From Mycoplasmoides gallisepticum (lineage in GTDB: Bacteria > Bacillota_I > Bacilli_A > Mycoplasmatales > Mycoplasmoidaceae), in assembly GCF_900476085.1 (NCBI RefSeq), contig NZ_LS991952.1:434001-498000 (forward strand): 64,000 nucleotides of DNA, in the 5' to 3' direction. Below the pieces are notes generated by a model. That model was not told the DNA's origin. It was given only the letters and a program-made list of their open reading frames with translations, and made no database searches. Positions 11,311-23,266 of this stretch are shown here, piece by piece (position 1 is the first letter of the stretch; each line of letters starts with the position of its first letter). Position numbers and translations under genes: made by a program.

Positions 11311-13143
11311 ATGAATAAAAAAAGAATTATCTTAAAGACTATTAGTTTGTTAGGTGCAACATCCTTTCTTAGTATTGGGATTTCTAGCTGTATGTCTATT
11401 ACTAAAAAAGACTCAAACCCAAATAATGGCCAAACCCAATTACAAGCAGCGCGAATGGAGTTAACTGATCTAATCAATGCTAAAGCAAGGACATTAGCTT
11501 CACTACAAGACTATGCTAAGATTGAAGCTAGTTTATCATCTGCTTATATTGAAGCTGAAACAGTTAACAATAACCTTAATGCAACACTAGAACAACTAAA
11601 TATGGCTAAAACTAATTTAGAATCAGCCATCAACCAAGCTAATACGGATAAAACGACTTTTGATAATGAACACCCAAATTTAGTTGAAGCATACAAAGCA
11701 CTAAAAACCACTTTAGAACAACGTGCTACTAACCTTGAAGGTTTAGCTTCAACTGCTTATAATCAGATTCGTAATAATTTAGTGGATCTATACAATAAAG
11801 CTAGTAGTTTAATAACTAAAACACTAGATCCACTAAATGGGGGAACGCTTTTAGATTCTAATGAGATTACTACAGCTAATAAGAATATTAATAATACGTT
11901 ATCAACTATTAATGAACAAAAGACTAATGCTGATGCATTAGCTAATAGTTTTATTAAAGAAGTGATTCAAAATAATAAACAAAGTTTTGTAGGAATGTTT
12001 ACAAACACTAATGTTCAACCTTCAAACTATAGTTTTGTTGCTTTTAGTGCTGATGTAACACCTGTTAATTATAAATATGCAAGAAGAACGGTTTGAAATG
12101 GTGATGAACCTTCAAGTAGAATTCTTGCAAACACCAATAGTATTACTGATGTTTCATGAATTTATAGTTTAGCTGGAACAAACACGAAATACCAATTTAG
12201 TTTTAGCAACTATGGTCCATCAACTGGTTATTTATATTTCCCTTATAAGTTGGTTAAAACAGCTGATGCTAATAATATTGGATTACAATACAAACTAAAT
12301 AATGGAAATGTTCAACAAGTTGAGTTTGCCACTTCAACTAGTGCAAATAATACTACAGCTAATCCAACTCCAGCAGTTGATGAGATTAAAGTTGCTAAAG
12401 TGACTTTATCTAATTTAAAGTTTGGTTCTAACACAATTGAATTTAGTGTTCCAACGGGTGAAGGAAATATGAATAAAGTTGCCCCAATGATTGGTAATAT
12501 GTATATTACTTCATCTAATGCTGAAGCAAATAAAAAGCAAATTTACGATAGTATTTTTGGAAACACTTCATCACAAACTGCTAGCCAAACATCTGTTAGT
12601 GTTGATCTATTAAAAGGATATAGTCTTGCAACTAGTTCAAGAACATATATTCGTCAATTTACTGGTTTAACAGATAATGGCGTACAAACCTCTGACCCTG
12701 TTTATTTAATTGGTTTGATTGGTGGTCATCAGGATCGTACAGTTGCAACTGGTCCAACGAATATTCAAAATTCTCCTAATGTAGATAATGATAATAGAAC
12801 ATTCACAATATATGTAAATGCACCAGTAAACGGGAACTATCACATAAGTGGTGCGTATTTACAAGGAACGCGTACAGCAAGAAGTCTGAAATTCTCAACC
12901 GGTACAAGTAGCAGTAATAATGAAGTTACAGTCCTTGGTTTAGAACAAAGGGATTGAACAATATTAGGTCACTTTGATACTAAGATGGATGGTACTACTA
13001 CTATTTCATGAACAAATACAGCAAGCAAAAGAACTCTAACCTTAAATAAAGGTCTAAATAAAATTATTGTAAGTGGAGGAACTCAAGATAACACAAATGC
13101 TCCATTTATCGGTAACTTAACATTTACTCTCCATCTAACGTAG
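11311..13143 (+). CDS. vlhA: VlhA haemagglutinin lipoprotein, copy 2 (no GAA tract, ATG start)
   Basis: VlhA proteins are abundant surface lipoproteins that mediate haemagglutination and antigenic variation. The 610-residue product has a lipoprotein signal peptide ending at a lipobox-like ISSC, an N-terminal helical region with the LxDYAKIxAxLxxAY motif, then the conserved WIYSL, GYLYFPYKLV, NTIEFSVP, PMIGNMY, YVNAP and GNLTFTL motifs in family order. Unlike most copies it lacks the proline-rich stalk. The first 370 residues are nearly identical to the copy at 38035, whereas the rest resembles the GAA-type copies, so it looks recombinant. The C-terminus ends early at TAG 13141; a shift of frame would add a tail ending PVKK at 13190, so a small indel has altered the last residues. 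Confidence 0.88.
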
Positions 13144-13238
13144 AAACTTCTATTGCAAGCTCTCAATCTGCACAACCAGTTAAAAAATAAGATGTTTATA
13201 TTACAGAAGCACTGAGTTAGTTAAATAAAATTATTAGT

Positions 13239-13270
13239 CCAGAACCAATCAAACGGTTCTGGTTTTTTTA
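13239..13270 (+). terminator. Terminator after vlhA copy 2
   Basis: CCAGAACC pairs with GGTTCTGG and is followed by a T7 run. It is preceded by the conserved element TAGTTAAATAAAATTATTAG that recurs after most copies in the cluster. Confidence 0.85.
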
Positions 13271-13342
13271 TGCTTGATTATTTAATGATTGATAAAGATG
13301 TGCGGTTTTAACTATAAAAACTAATAAAACTCTTTGTTTTTA

Positions 13343-13395
<53 letters not shown>

Positions 13396-13522
13396 TCTTA
13401 GGAGTTCTGGGGTTTTCGTTTGGTCTGATCGGCGAAAATAAACCCGATTTATTACTTACTGAACTTTATACATTCTTTCTTGATGAATATCTTTTTATCT
13501 AAGTTCATCAATTTAACTTTAA

Positions 13523-15709
13523 GTGAAGAAAAAAAACATTTTAAAGTTTGTTAGTTTATTAGGTATTGGTTCGTTTGTAATGGTAGCTGCAGCTAGTTGT
13601 ACTTCAGCAACTACACCTAACCCAACACCAACTCCAAACCCTGAACCAAAGCCAAATCCTGGTGGTGGTGGAGGTATGTCTGGTGGAAATACCAACCCAA
13701 GTGATGGGCAAGGCATGATGAATGCAGCTGCTAAAGAATTAGCAGCTGCTAAAACAGCTTTAACTACTTTATTAAATGGTCAAACTGAAAAAGTTGGATT
13801 ATATAATGACTATGCAAAAATCAAAGACGATTTAGTAAAAGCTTACACTGCAGCTAAAGAAATTTCAGATAAATCTGATGCAACTTTACAAGAAGTAAAT
13901 AATGCTAAAACAAGATTAGAAACTGCAATAACTACTGCTGCAAGTTCAAAAACTAGTTTTGATGAAAAAAATCCTGAATTAATCAAAGCATATAATGCTT
14001 TAAAAGAAACATTAAAAAATGAAAAATCTAATTTAGATTCTGTAATGACTGCTGAATTCGCAGCAATTAAAAACAATCTTGATAGTTTATATCAAACTGC
14101 TAAAACGCTTGTTGAAGGAACACTTCAGCCTAAGATGGGAAATAGCCCTCAAGTTGAAGTTGTAAATCAAGCTAATACTAATATTAGTAATGCTGTTTCA
14201 AAACTTGAAACCTGAAAAACAAATGCTAATACTTTAGCTACAAGTTTTGTTAAAGAGGTTTTAGTTAAAAATAAATTAACAGGAATTGATACAACTAATA
14301 ATCAAGAATAACCTGGAAATTACAGCTTTGTTGGTTATGGTGTTGACGTAACAACAGGTTCTAATAATGCTCGTCCTAACTGAAGTTTTGCTAAAAGAAT
14401 AGTATGAACTAATACAGGTGGTAATAATCTTCCTTTAGCCTACGAATCTCAGAATTCAGTTCCTTTAACTGATGTATCATGGATCTATAGTTTAAGTGGT
14501 ACAAATGCTAAATACACTTTAACATTTGATTATTATGGTGCTTCATCAAATGGTTATTTATATTTCCCTTATAAGTTAGTTAAAAAAGAGGATAAAGTTG
14601 CGCTTCAATATTCATTAAATAGAACTGCTCCTAAAGCTATTGAATTTAAGCCTGCAGCAACTAAAGAAATAACAACAACTCAATCAGGATCTTCAGATGC
14701 GAGTTCAGCATCTTCTCCTGGTTCTACAGTACAACAAAAGCAATCAGCTCCAGCAGCAGCGCCTGCAAGACAACAATCACCAGAAGCCGCTTCTGAAACC
14801 AACCAACAAGGCTCTAGTTCTGCTGCTAAGACGATGTCTGAAACTAATACAATGAACGAAGCTCCAACAGTTGATAGTATTAATGTAGCTAAAATTACAT
14901 TAACAGATTTAAATCTTGGTCAAAACACAATTGAATTCAGTGTTCCAACAGGTGATTCTACTAAAGTAGCGCCAATGATTGGTAATATGTACCTTTCTTC
15001 AAATCCTAATAATTTTGATAAAGTGTACAACGATATCTTTGGTAACAGTGTAGCTGAAAACAATGCTGTAACAGTAGATCTATTAAAAGGTTATGGATTA
15101 GCAGCTAGTTATCGAGAATACATTCGTGCATTTACATATTTGAATAAAGAAACTCAAGTAAGTGAAAACGCTACTATGAAATCTCCAACCGTTTATTTAA
15201 TTGGGTTAATTGGTGGTAGTGAAACTCGTTCAGATGCTACAACCGTTCCACAAACTGTTATGACTCCTAATGTTAACGGTGATAAAAGAACATTTATCAT
15301 TTATGTAAATGCACCAGAAGCTGGTAATTATTCTATTAGTGGTTCATATCTTACAAAAGATAATAGAGATTTAAGATTCTCAACAAGCGATAATAACGCT
15401 GTTGCAATAAATCTTAAAGGTAAAAATAATTGAACTACATTAGCAACTTTTGATACTGCTAATAATACAAATATTATGAATGGTACTACTGGTGCTCAAG
15501 CTGCTATGCAAACTGCTAATAAAACCATTCGCCTGATGAAAGGATTAAATAAAGTTATTATTGGAGGAACTAATAATAAAGACACTCCTTATATTGGAAA
15601 CTTGGTATTTACATTAAGCACTAGTATGCCTGCTTCTAATTCTAATACGGCTAGTGAAGCAAAAACTAGTGGCAGTCCTTCATCTAATGGTGTTCAAGCT
15701 GCTGCTTAA
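13523..15709 (+). pseudogene. vlhA: vlhA copy 3: interrupted by one in-frame TAA
   Basis: The copy has a GTG start, signal peptide with lipobox AAASC, a Pro/Asn stalk and all C-terminal VlhA motifs in a single frame (728 codons plus stop), except for TAA at 14309-14311. Intact copies have CAA or similar here (NNQEQPGNYSF), so a C-to-T change explains it. A product would stop at residue 262, before the receptor-type C-terminal domain. The middle (FAAIKNNLDSLYQTAKTLVE) matches copies 6 and 9 almost exactly while the flanks differ, indicating a mosaic. With 17 GAA units and a changed -10 region it is disabled in three ways. Confidence 0.9.
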
Positions 15710-15811
15710 TCATAAATATGTTGGTTTATAACAAAATGATAAAACTGAAAAGTAAAAAAGAAATACTTATATTTGAATAAGTCGCTAAGTTAGTTAAATA
15801 AAATTATTAGT

Positions 15812-15846
15812 CCAGAATCGTTAAAGCGGTTCTGGTGTTTTTTTGT
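15812..15846 (+). terminator. Terminator after vlhA copy 3
   Basis: CCAGAA/TTCTGG with inner pairing around TTAAAG, followed by GTGTTTTTTTG. The conserved AGTTAGTTAAATAAAATTA element lies just upstream. Confidence 0.8.
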
Positions 15847-15912
15847 TCTGTTTAAATAAGCAATTTAGTTGTTGTATTCACTATATAAAACGGCTAAAAG
15901 CCTTTAAACATC

Positions 15913-15939
15913 GAAGAAGAAGAAGAAGAAGAAGAAGAA
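15913..15939 (+). repeat. (GAA)9 tract controlling vlhA copy 4
   Basis: There are nine pure units, 131 nt before the GTG start. The downstream region carries the common leader: GATCAGCGAAAATAAAC, a CTTTATATATTC core promoter, and the GACAATAA ... TTATTGGC inverted pair. Confidence 0.95.
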
Positions 15940-16070
15940 GTTCTTAGAAGTTTAGGAGTTAGCGGATGCTCTGATCAGCGAAAATAAACACGATTTATTA
16001 CTTACTGAACTTTATATATTCTTTAGACAATAATAGACGTGGTGAACGTAAGTTATTGGCTTAATTTTAA

Positions 16071-18293
16071 GTGAAAAGAAAAAACATTTTAAAGTTTGTT
16101 AGTTTATTAGCTATTGGTTCGTTTGTAATGTTAGCAGCTGCAAGCTGTACTACACCAGTCAACCCAACACCTAACCCAGCACCAACTCCAAACCCAGCAC
16201 CAACTCCAAACCCTGAACCAACCCCTCCTAGTAATGGTGGTGGTATGAATGGCGGAGATAATAATCCAGGGAATGGCGGAGGAATAGATAATTCTGCTCA
16301 GCAATTAGCAGCCGCTAGAACTGCTTTAACAACATTAATTAACTCTAGAAGTCAAAATACAGAGTTGTATGTTGATTATGCAAAAATTCAAGATACTTTA
16401 GTAAAAGCATACGATGCAGCTGAAGCTGTTCTTGATAATACTGTTTCAACAACACAAAATATTAATCAAGCTAAAACTACATTAGAAACTGCAATTAATG
16501 CAGCAGCTACTAGTAAACAAACTTTTGACTCACAACATGCTTTATTAGTAACAGCATACAAAGATCTTAAGACGGCTATAAGTAATGAAGAAACAACTCT
16601 AGCTGTTTATACGCAAGAACAGTTTTCCGGAATCAAAATGCACTTAACTGCATTATATAATGCAGGCAAAGCACTTACTAATAGAACCTTAGAAACGGTT
16701 GAAGGGGTTGTACTTGATACTCAAGCAGTAGTTGATGCTAATACAAAACTTAGAGAAGCAACTAAAGAAGATGTATTAACACAACAAAAGCAAAATGCTA
16801 CTATGCTAGCTGATAGTTTTGTTAAACAAGCGATTAACAAAACAAATATTACTGGTACAACAAACATGGCACCTCAACCAGGTAACTATAGCTTTGTCGG
16901 TTTTAGTGTCGATATAAATACTACTGCAAATGCAAAAAATGGTACTAACCCTACCTGAAACTTTGCTAGACGAAGTGTTTGAACGAATGTAAATAAGAAA
17001 AACCAACCATTATCTGAAGAAACTTCTGCTGGTTTAACTGATGTTTCATGAATCTATAGTTTAACTGGAACAGGTGCTAAATATACATTAGAATTTAGTT
17101 ACTATGGACCATCAACAGGCTATTTATATTTTCCCTATAAGTTAGTTAAAGAAAGTGATAAAGATATGGTAGCGCTTCAATATTCATTGAATGGGGCTAC
17201 TACTCCAGCAGCAGTTGAATTTAAAGCTGCTACAGTTACTCAACCTGCACCAGCTGGACAACAATCTTCAGAAAATTCTAGAGGTGAACAACAAGTAGCG
17301 CCTAGATCTTCATCAACACCAGCATCTACAAGTCAACCAGCAGTTGCTTCTTCTGAAACAACTAAAGAAGCCAATTCTGCTGATCAACCAACACCTGAAA
17401 CAACCACAATGAATGAAGCTCCAACAATTGATGGTATTAACGTAGCTAAAGTTACGCTAACAGACTTAAAGTTTGGTCAAAACACAATTGAATTTAGTGT
17501 TCCAAAAGATAAAGTTGCTCCTATGATTGGTAATATGTATTTGACTTCATCAGATAGTGAAGCTAATATGAAAAAGATTTATGATGATCTTTTTGGTAAC
17601 AGTTTAGCTACTGAAAACAATGCTGTAACAGTTGATTTATTAAAAGGTTATAGTCTTGCTGCTAGTTATATATAATACATTCGTCAATTTACTGATTTGA
17701 AGAATGAAGCCCAAGATAGTCAAGACACTACTATGAAATCTTCAACCGTTTACTTAGTTGGATTAATCAACGGTTGAAACGGTTATGCTCGTAATGATGC
17801 TGAATCTGTTCCAAAAACCGTTATGTCTCCAAATGTAAATGGTGATAAGAGAACATTCACAATTTATGTAAATGCTCCAGCAGAAGGTGATTATTCTATT
17901 AAGGGATCATATCTTCTTTCAGGTGGGAACAGAAACTTAAAATTCTCAACAAGTTCAACTGAAAGTACAGACAACTCTCTTACAATAAATGTTAAGACTC
18001 AAACTGATTGAAATACACTAGGAACATTTGATACAGCTACTAATAAAAATATTGTTACAACTAATACTACTAGTGGTGGTACTAGTCAACCTTCTGCTGC
18101 TACGCAAAACAGTATTAAAACTCTACATCTACAAAAAGGATTAAATAAGGTTGTGATTGGAGGAACTGGAAATAGTGATACTCCTTACATTGGTAACTTG
18201 GTATTTACACTAAATACCAACACAAATATGTCTAGTTCTGACAGTAATGCTCCGATGGCAGAAAATCCTGGTAGCGCGTCTAACCAATCTTAA
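16071..18293 (+). pseudogene. vlhA: vlhA copy 4: interrupted by one in-frame TAA
   Basis: The copy starts with GTG and an AAASC lipobox, and has a proline stalk built from repeated NPAPTP units. It runs in one frame for 740 codons plus stop but is interrupted by TAA at 17673-17675, where other copies have GAA (in SYREYIR or SYFEYIR). Translation would give 534 residues and lose the last quarter of the protein, including YVNAP and GNLVFTL. The remaining frame after the stop is otherwise intact, so one base change would restore it. It has a long Ser/Ala/Gln-rich insertion between the GYLYFPYKLV and NTIEFSVP motifs. Confidence 0.9.
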
Positions 18294-18388
18294 TTATGTT
18301 GTATAGAACAAAAATGTTAAAACAGAAAAATAAAAAAGTAAATACTTATTTTTGATAAGTCGCTAAGTTAGTTAAATAAAATTATTAG

Positions 18389-18418
18389 CACTAGAATTAA
18401 TAGTTCTGGTGTTTTTTA
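18389..18418 (+). terminator. Terminator after vlhA copy 4
   Basis: CACTAGAA pairs with TTCTGGTG (one G-T pair) and is followed by T6. Confidence 0.7.
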
Positions 18419-18488
18419 TTTACTAGTTGGAATTATAGAATCGTAGTTGTGGTTGAAGTATAAATATCAACAAAAGCCTTTGTTTCTC

Positions 18489-18509
18489 GAAGAAGAAGAA
18501 GAAGAAGAA
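18489..18509 (+). repeat. (GAA)7 tract controlling vlhA copy 5
   Basis: There are seven pure units, 131 nt before the GTG start, followed by the common leader with small substitutions (GACGTGTTTAACG instead of GACGTGGTGAACG). Confidence 0.95.
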
Positions 18510-18640
18510 GTTCTTATGAGTTCTGGGGTTTGGGGCTGGTTTGATCAGTGAAAATTAAGCAGATTTATTACTTATTGAACTTTATATATTCTTATATTAA
18601 TAATAGACGTGTTTAACGTAAGTTATTGGCTTAACTTTAA

Positions 18641-20575
18641 GTGAAGAGAAAAAACATATTAAAGTTTGTTAGTTTATTAGGTATTGGTTCGTTTGTGATG
18701 TTAGCAGCTGCTAGTTGTACTACACCAACACCTAATCCAAATCCTCCTAGTGGTGGTATGAATGGTGGAGATACTAATCCAGGTGATGGACAAGGTATGA
18801 TGAATGCTGCATCTCAAGAATTAGCTGCTGCAAGAATGGGGTTAACTACTGTATTTGATTCTAAAGCTAAGAATCTTGGATTGTATGTTGACTACAAAAA
18901 AACACAGGACACTCTAACAAAAGCATATGATGCTGCTAAGACTGTTCTTGATAATTCATCATCAACAACACAAAATCTTAATGAGGCTAAGACTAGATTA
19001 GAAACTGCAATTAGAACAGCTGCTACTAGTAAACAAACCTTTGATGAACAACATGCCGAGTTAGTAAAAGTTTATGAAGAATTAAAAACGACTTTAAGTA
19101 ATGAAACTGCTACTTTAGCTCCATATGCAGCTGCACAATATGCTGGAATTAAGATGCATTTAAGTGGGTTATATGATGCAGGTAAAGCAATTACTACTAA
19201 AACGTTAGAACCAGTTGAGGGAGATCCACTTACAGCATCTGCTGTAATGATGGCTAATACTAAGATTGTTGAAGCAATTAAAGATGAAGTATTAAATCCT
19301 CAAAAAGAAAACGCAACAAAACTAGCTGATAGTTTTGTTAAGCAAGTATTAGTAAAAGAAAAAATTACAGGAGTTGAAGAAGCTCATAATAAATCACAAC
19401 CTGCTAACTACAGTTTTGTAGGTTACAGCGTTGATATAACTGGAACTGCTAATGGACAAACAAGTATTCCTAACTGAAATTATGCTCAGAGAACCATTTT
19501 CACAAACGGTGATGAACCTAGAAGTGTTTCTAATACTCCTGTTGATGGTCAAACTATGGCACAACCTTTATCTAATGTGTCTTGAATTTATAGTTTAGCT
19601 GGTACCGGTGCTAAATATACTTTAGAGTTTACTTACTATGGACCATCAACAGGTTATTTATATTTCCCTTATAAGTTAGTTAATACTAGTGATCAAGTGA
19701 AACTAGGTCTAGAATATAAATTAAATGATGCGACTAAACCAAGTGCGATCACTTTTGGTAGTGAGCAAACAATGAATGGTAAAACTCCAACTGTTAATGA
19801 TATTAATGTAGCTAAAGTTACTTTAGCTAACTTAAATTTTGGTTCAAACAAAATTGAGTTTAGTGTTCCAGTAGAAAAAGTAAGTCCGATGATCGGTAAT
19901 ATGTATCTTTCTTCTAGTCCTAATAACTGAAATAAGATCTATGATGATATTTTTGGGAATAGTGTTACAACTCAAAATAATAGAACAATAATTTCAGTTG
20001 ATGCTTTAAACGGTTATAGTTTAGCTTCAGATTGATCAACATTTATAGCTGAATATAGTGGCACAGGTCTAACATTAGATAATCAAAGTGTTTCGGACCA
20101 AAAATATTATTTAATTGGGTATGTTGGTGGAACTAGTTCTCGTAATGATATGATGATTCCAACGAACAATGTTCAAAAATTCCCATTAGCAAGCAACATA
20201 AGTAATAGAAACTACATATTTTATGTAAATGCTCCAAAAGCAGGTGCTTATTATATTAAAGGAGTGTTCGCTTCACGAGATCCTAGAGATCTTAAATTCA
20301 GTACTGGAGATATGTCTTCTAATAATGTAACTATAAGACAATTGTCTACAGAAAATCTTACTACATTAAGAACCTTTGACACCTTTGCAACAACAGGAGC
20401 TACTCGAGATACAACTGTTTCTGATAGAAAGACATTAACTCTAGTAGAGGGATTAAATAAGATAGTAGTTAGTGGAGCTACTGAAAATACGGGTAATGCT
20501 CCAAATTTTGGATATTTAAAATTTATTCTTAATGAAACCCAACCTGAAACTACTAATGATTCAAATCCATCTTAG
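18641..20575 (+). CDS. vlhA: VlhA haemagglutinin lipoprotein, copy 5
   Basis: An intact 644-residue product with GTG start, signal peptide, lipobox AAASC (Cys26) and the shortest proline stalk of the GAA-type copies. Three TGA codons are read as Trp. The C-terminal third is of a distinct subtype: SVDALNGYSLASDW, YYLIGYVGG, YYIKGVFAS and the ending ETTNDSNPS. Only copy 10 shares this subtype, together with its terminator and downstream spacer. It is predicted silent with seven GAA units. Confidence 0.93.
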
Positions 20576-20646
20576 TAATAGAAAATATATGTAATCAAGC
20601 TGAGTTAGTTAATTATTTTATATAAGTTATTTTGTTTGTCATTTAA

Positions 20647-20680
20647 CGTCAAAATCAATCGGGATTTTGATGTTTTTTTA
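20647..20680 (+). terminator. Terminator after vlhA copy 5
   Basis: GTCAAAATC and GATTTTGAT pair around AATCGG and are followed by T7. The stem is unrelated to the CCAGAA-type stems of most neighbours and is shared only with copy 10. Confidence 0.85.
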
Positions 20681-20749
20681 TCTCGGGAATTTTTTTTAAA
20701 AAACATTTCTCTGAATTTGTTATAAAAATTAGTGAAACCTTTGATTTTC

Positions 20750-20770
20750 GAAGAAGAAGAAGAAGAAGAA
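20750..20770 (+). repeat. (GAA)7 tract controlling vlhA copy 6
   Basis: There are seven pure units, 132 nt before the GTG start. The core promoter CTTTATATATTC is present, but the following leader is replaced by an unrelated AT-rich segment (20851-20890) lacking the GACAATAA/TTATTGGC pair. Confidence 0.95.
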
Positions 20771-20902
20771 GTTCTTAGAAGTTCTGTGGTCTGGGGTTGG
20801 TTTGATCAGCGAAAATAAACCCGATTTATTACTTACTGAACTTTATATATTCTTAATTGGTGAATTTTTTAATTTTTTAAAAATTTATCAGATCGACTTT
20901 AA

Positions 20903-22963
20903 GTGAAAAGAAAAAACATTTTAAAGTTTGTTAGTTTATTAGGTATTGGTTCGTTTGTAATGTTGGCAGCTGCAAGCTGTACTTCAGCAACTACACCAAC
21001 TCCAAACCCTGAACCAAAACCAGATCCAATGCCAAACCCTCCTAGTGGTGGTATGAATGGTGGAAATACCAATCCAGGTGGCGGACAAGGTATGATGGAT
21101 TCTGTAGCTCAAGAATTAACTGATGCTAAAAAAGTTTTAAGTGATTTAATTGGTGAAGAATCTAAGACTGTTGAATTATATGCAGACTATGCAAAAATTA
21201 AAGCTGACTTGACTTCTGCGTACGCAGTTGCTAAAACGACTTCAGATAGTTCAACATCAACTTTAGATCAAGTTAAAACAGCAACATCAACGTTACAAAC
21301 AGCAATTGATGCAGCAGTTAAAGCTAGAACAGATTTCGATGCAGTTAATGGTCCATTAGTGACTGCATATAATGCTTTGAAAGAAACATTAAAAAATGAA
21401 AAATCTAATTTAGATTTAGTAATGGCTGCTGAATTCGCAGCAATTAAAAATAATCTTGATAGTTTATATCAAACTGCTAAAACACTTATTGAAGGAACGC
21501 TTCAGCCTAAGATGGGAAATAGCCCTCAAGTTGAAGCTATAAATCAAGCTAATCAAGCAATTGTTAATGCTACTCAAATGCTTGATACTAGAAAAAATAA
21601 TGCAAGCATACTAAATACAAAATTCCTAAAAGAAACTTTAAAAAGTGCTTCTTTATCTGCAGCTACTGGAGATAATGCGACTACAGTTCAACAACAACCA
21701 GGTAACTATAGTTTTGTAGCTTATGCTAGTGACATAACAAGTCCAAATTGAAATTTTGCACAAAGAACAGTTTGAACAGCAGATAATAATCTTGTTACCA
21801 GTCCATTACCTAATAATTCACAAAACTCTGCTCCTTTAACAGATGTGTCATGAATCTATACTTTAAGCGGGACAGGAGCTAAATATACATTAACATTTGA
21901 TTATTATGGCCCACAAACTGGTTATTTATATTTTCCTTATAAGTTAGTTAAAGATGCCGATAAAAATAATATCGGGCTTCAATATAAATTAAATGACGGT
22001 AATTTTGAGCAAATCAATTTTGCGCCAACACAACCTGTTGAATCAGCATCAACCGAACCGGCTAGATCAACTATGCTTCAAACAGCATCAGAAAATCAAA
22101 CTTCTGAAGAAAATATGACTGCTGGTAGCCAATTAAATACAACTCCTACAGTAAGTGATATTAATGTTGCTAAAGTGACTTTATCTAATTTAAAGTTTGG
22201 TTCTAACACAATTGAATTTAGTGTTTCAACGGGTGAAGGTGAAATGTCTAAAGTCGCTCCAATGATTGGGAACATGTATTTAACTTCATCTGATAGCGAT
22301 GTTAATAAAAAGAAGATTTATGATGATCTTTTTGGAAATAATTCAGTTCAACAAGATAATCAAACAGCTGTTACAGTTGATTTATTAAAAGGTTATAGTC
22401 TTGCAACTAGTTGAAGAACATATATTCGTCAATTTACTGGTTTAACAGATAATGGCCGGCAAATCTCTGACCCTGTTTATTTAATTGGTTTGATTGGTGG
22501 TAGCGGGAATCGTTCAGTTGCAAGAACTCAAATGAATATTAAAAATATTCCTCATGTGAATAACGATAAAAGAACATTTACAATCTATGTAAATGCTCCT
22601 ACACAAGGTGAATATCACATAAGTGGTGCATATTTACAAGGATCAAATCGAGCAAGAAGTCTAAAATTCTCAACCGGTACAAGTAGCAGTAATAACGAAG
22701 TTACAGTTACCAATTTAAAACAAGATAATTGAACAACATTAGGTCACTTTGATACTAAGATGACTAGCACTACTGTTTCAGGAACAGATGGACAAATGAA
22801 AAAAACTCTAAACTTAAATAAAGGTTTAAATAAAATTATCTTATCAGGTGTAAGTAATGGAGACACTCCATTTATTGGTAATTTAACATTTACTTTAGAA
22901 AGCAATCAAACGACTAGTGAACAAGTTGAGCCTAGTTCTGCTATTGCAGAAAAGAATATATAA
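20903..22963 (+). CDS. vlhA: VlhA haemagglutinin lipoprotein, copy 6
   Basis: An intact 686-residue product with GTG start and lipobox AAASC. Its N-terminal 280 residues are nearly identical to copy 9, and its C-terminal region (HISGAYLQGS, KFSTGTSSSNNEVTV) matches copy 2. The ending is EPSSAIAEKNI. TGA-encoded Trp occurs within the TDVSWIY and LATSWRTYI motifs. It is predicted silent with seven GAA units; its leader is atypical. Confidence 0.93.
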
Positions 22964-22992
22964 GCGCTAAGTTAGTTACATAAAATTATTAG

Positions 22993-23028
22993 CCCAGGAT
23001 CGCTAAAGCGGTTCTGGTGTTTTTTTTG
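22993..23028 (+). terminator. Terminator after vlhA copy 6
   Basis: CCAGGATCGC pairs with GCGGTTCTGG around TAAA, followed by a T8 run. Confidence 0.85.
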
Positions 23029-23095
23029 TTCTGTTTAAGTAAGCAATTTAGTTGTTGTATTCACTATATAAAATGGCTAAAAACCTTTAAACATC

Positions 23096-23136
<41 letters not shown>

Positions 23137-23266
23137 TCTTAGAAGTTTAGAAGTTAGCGGATTCTATGATCAGCGAAAATAAACCTGATTTATTACTTAC
23201 TGAACTTTATATATTCTTATAGACAATAATAGACGTGGTGAACGTAAGTTATTGGCTTAACTTTAA

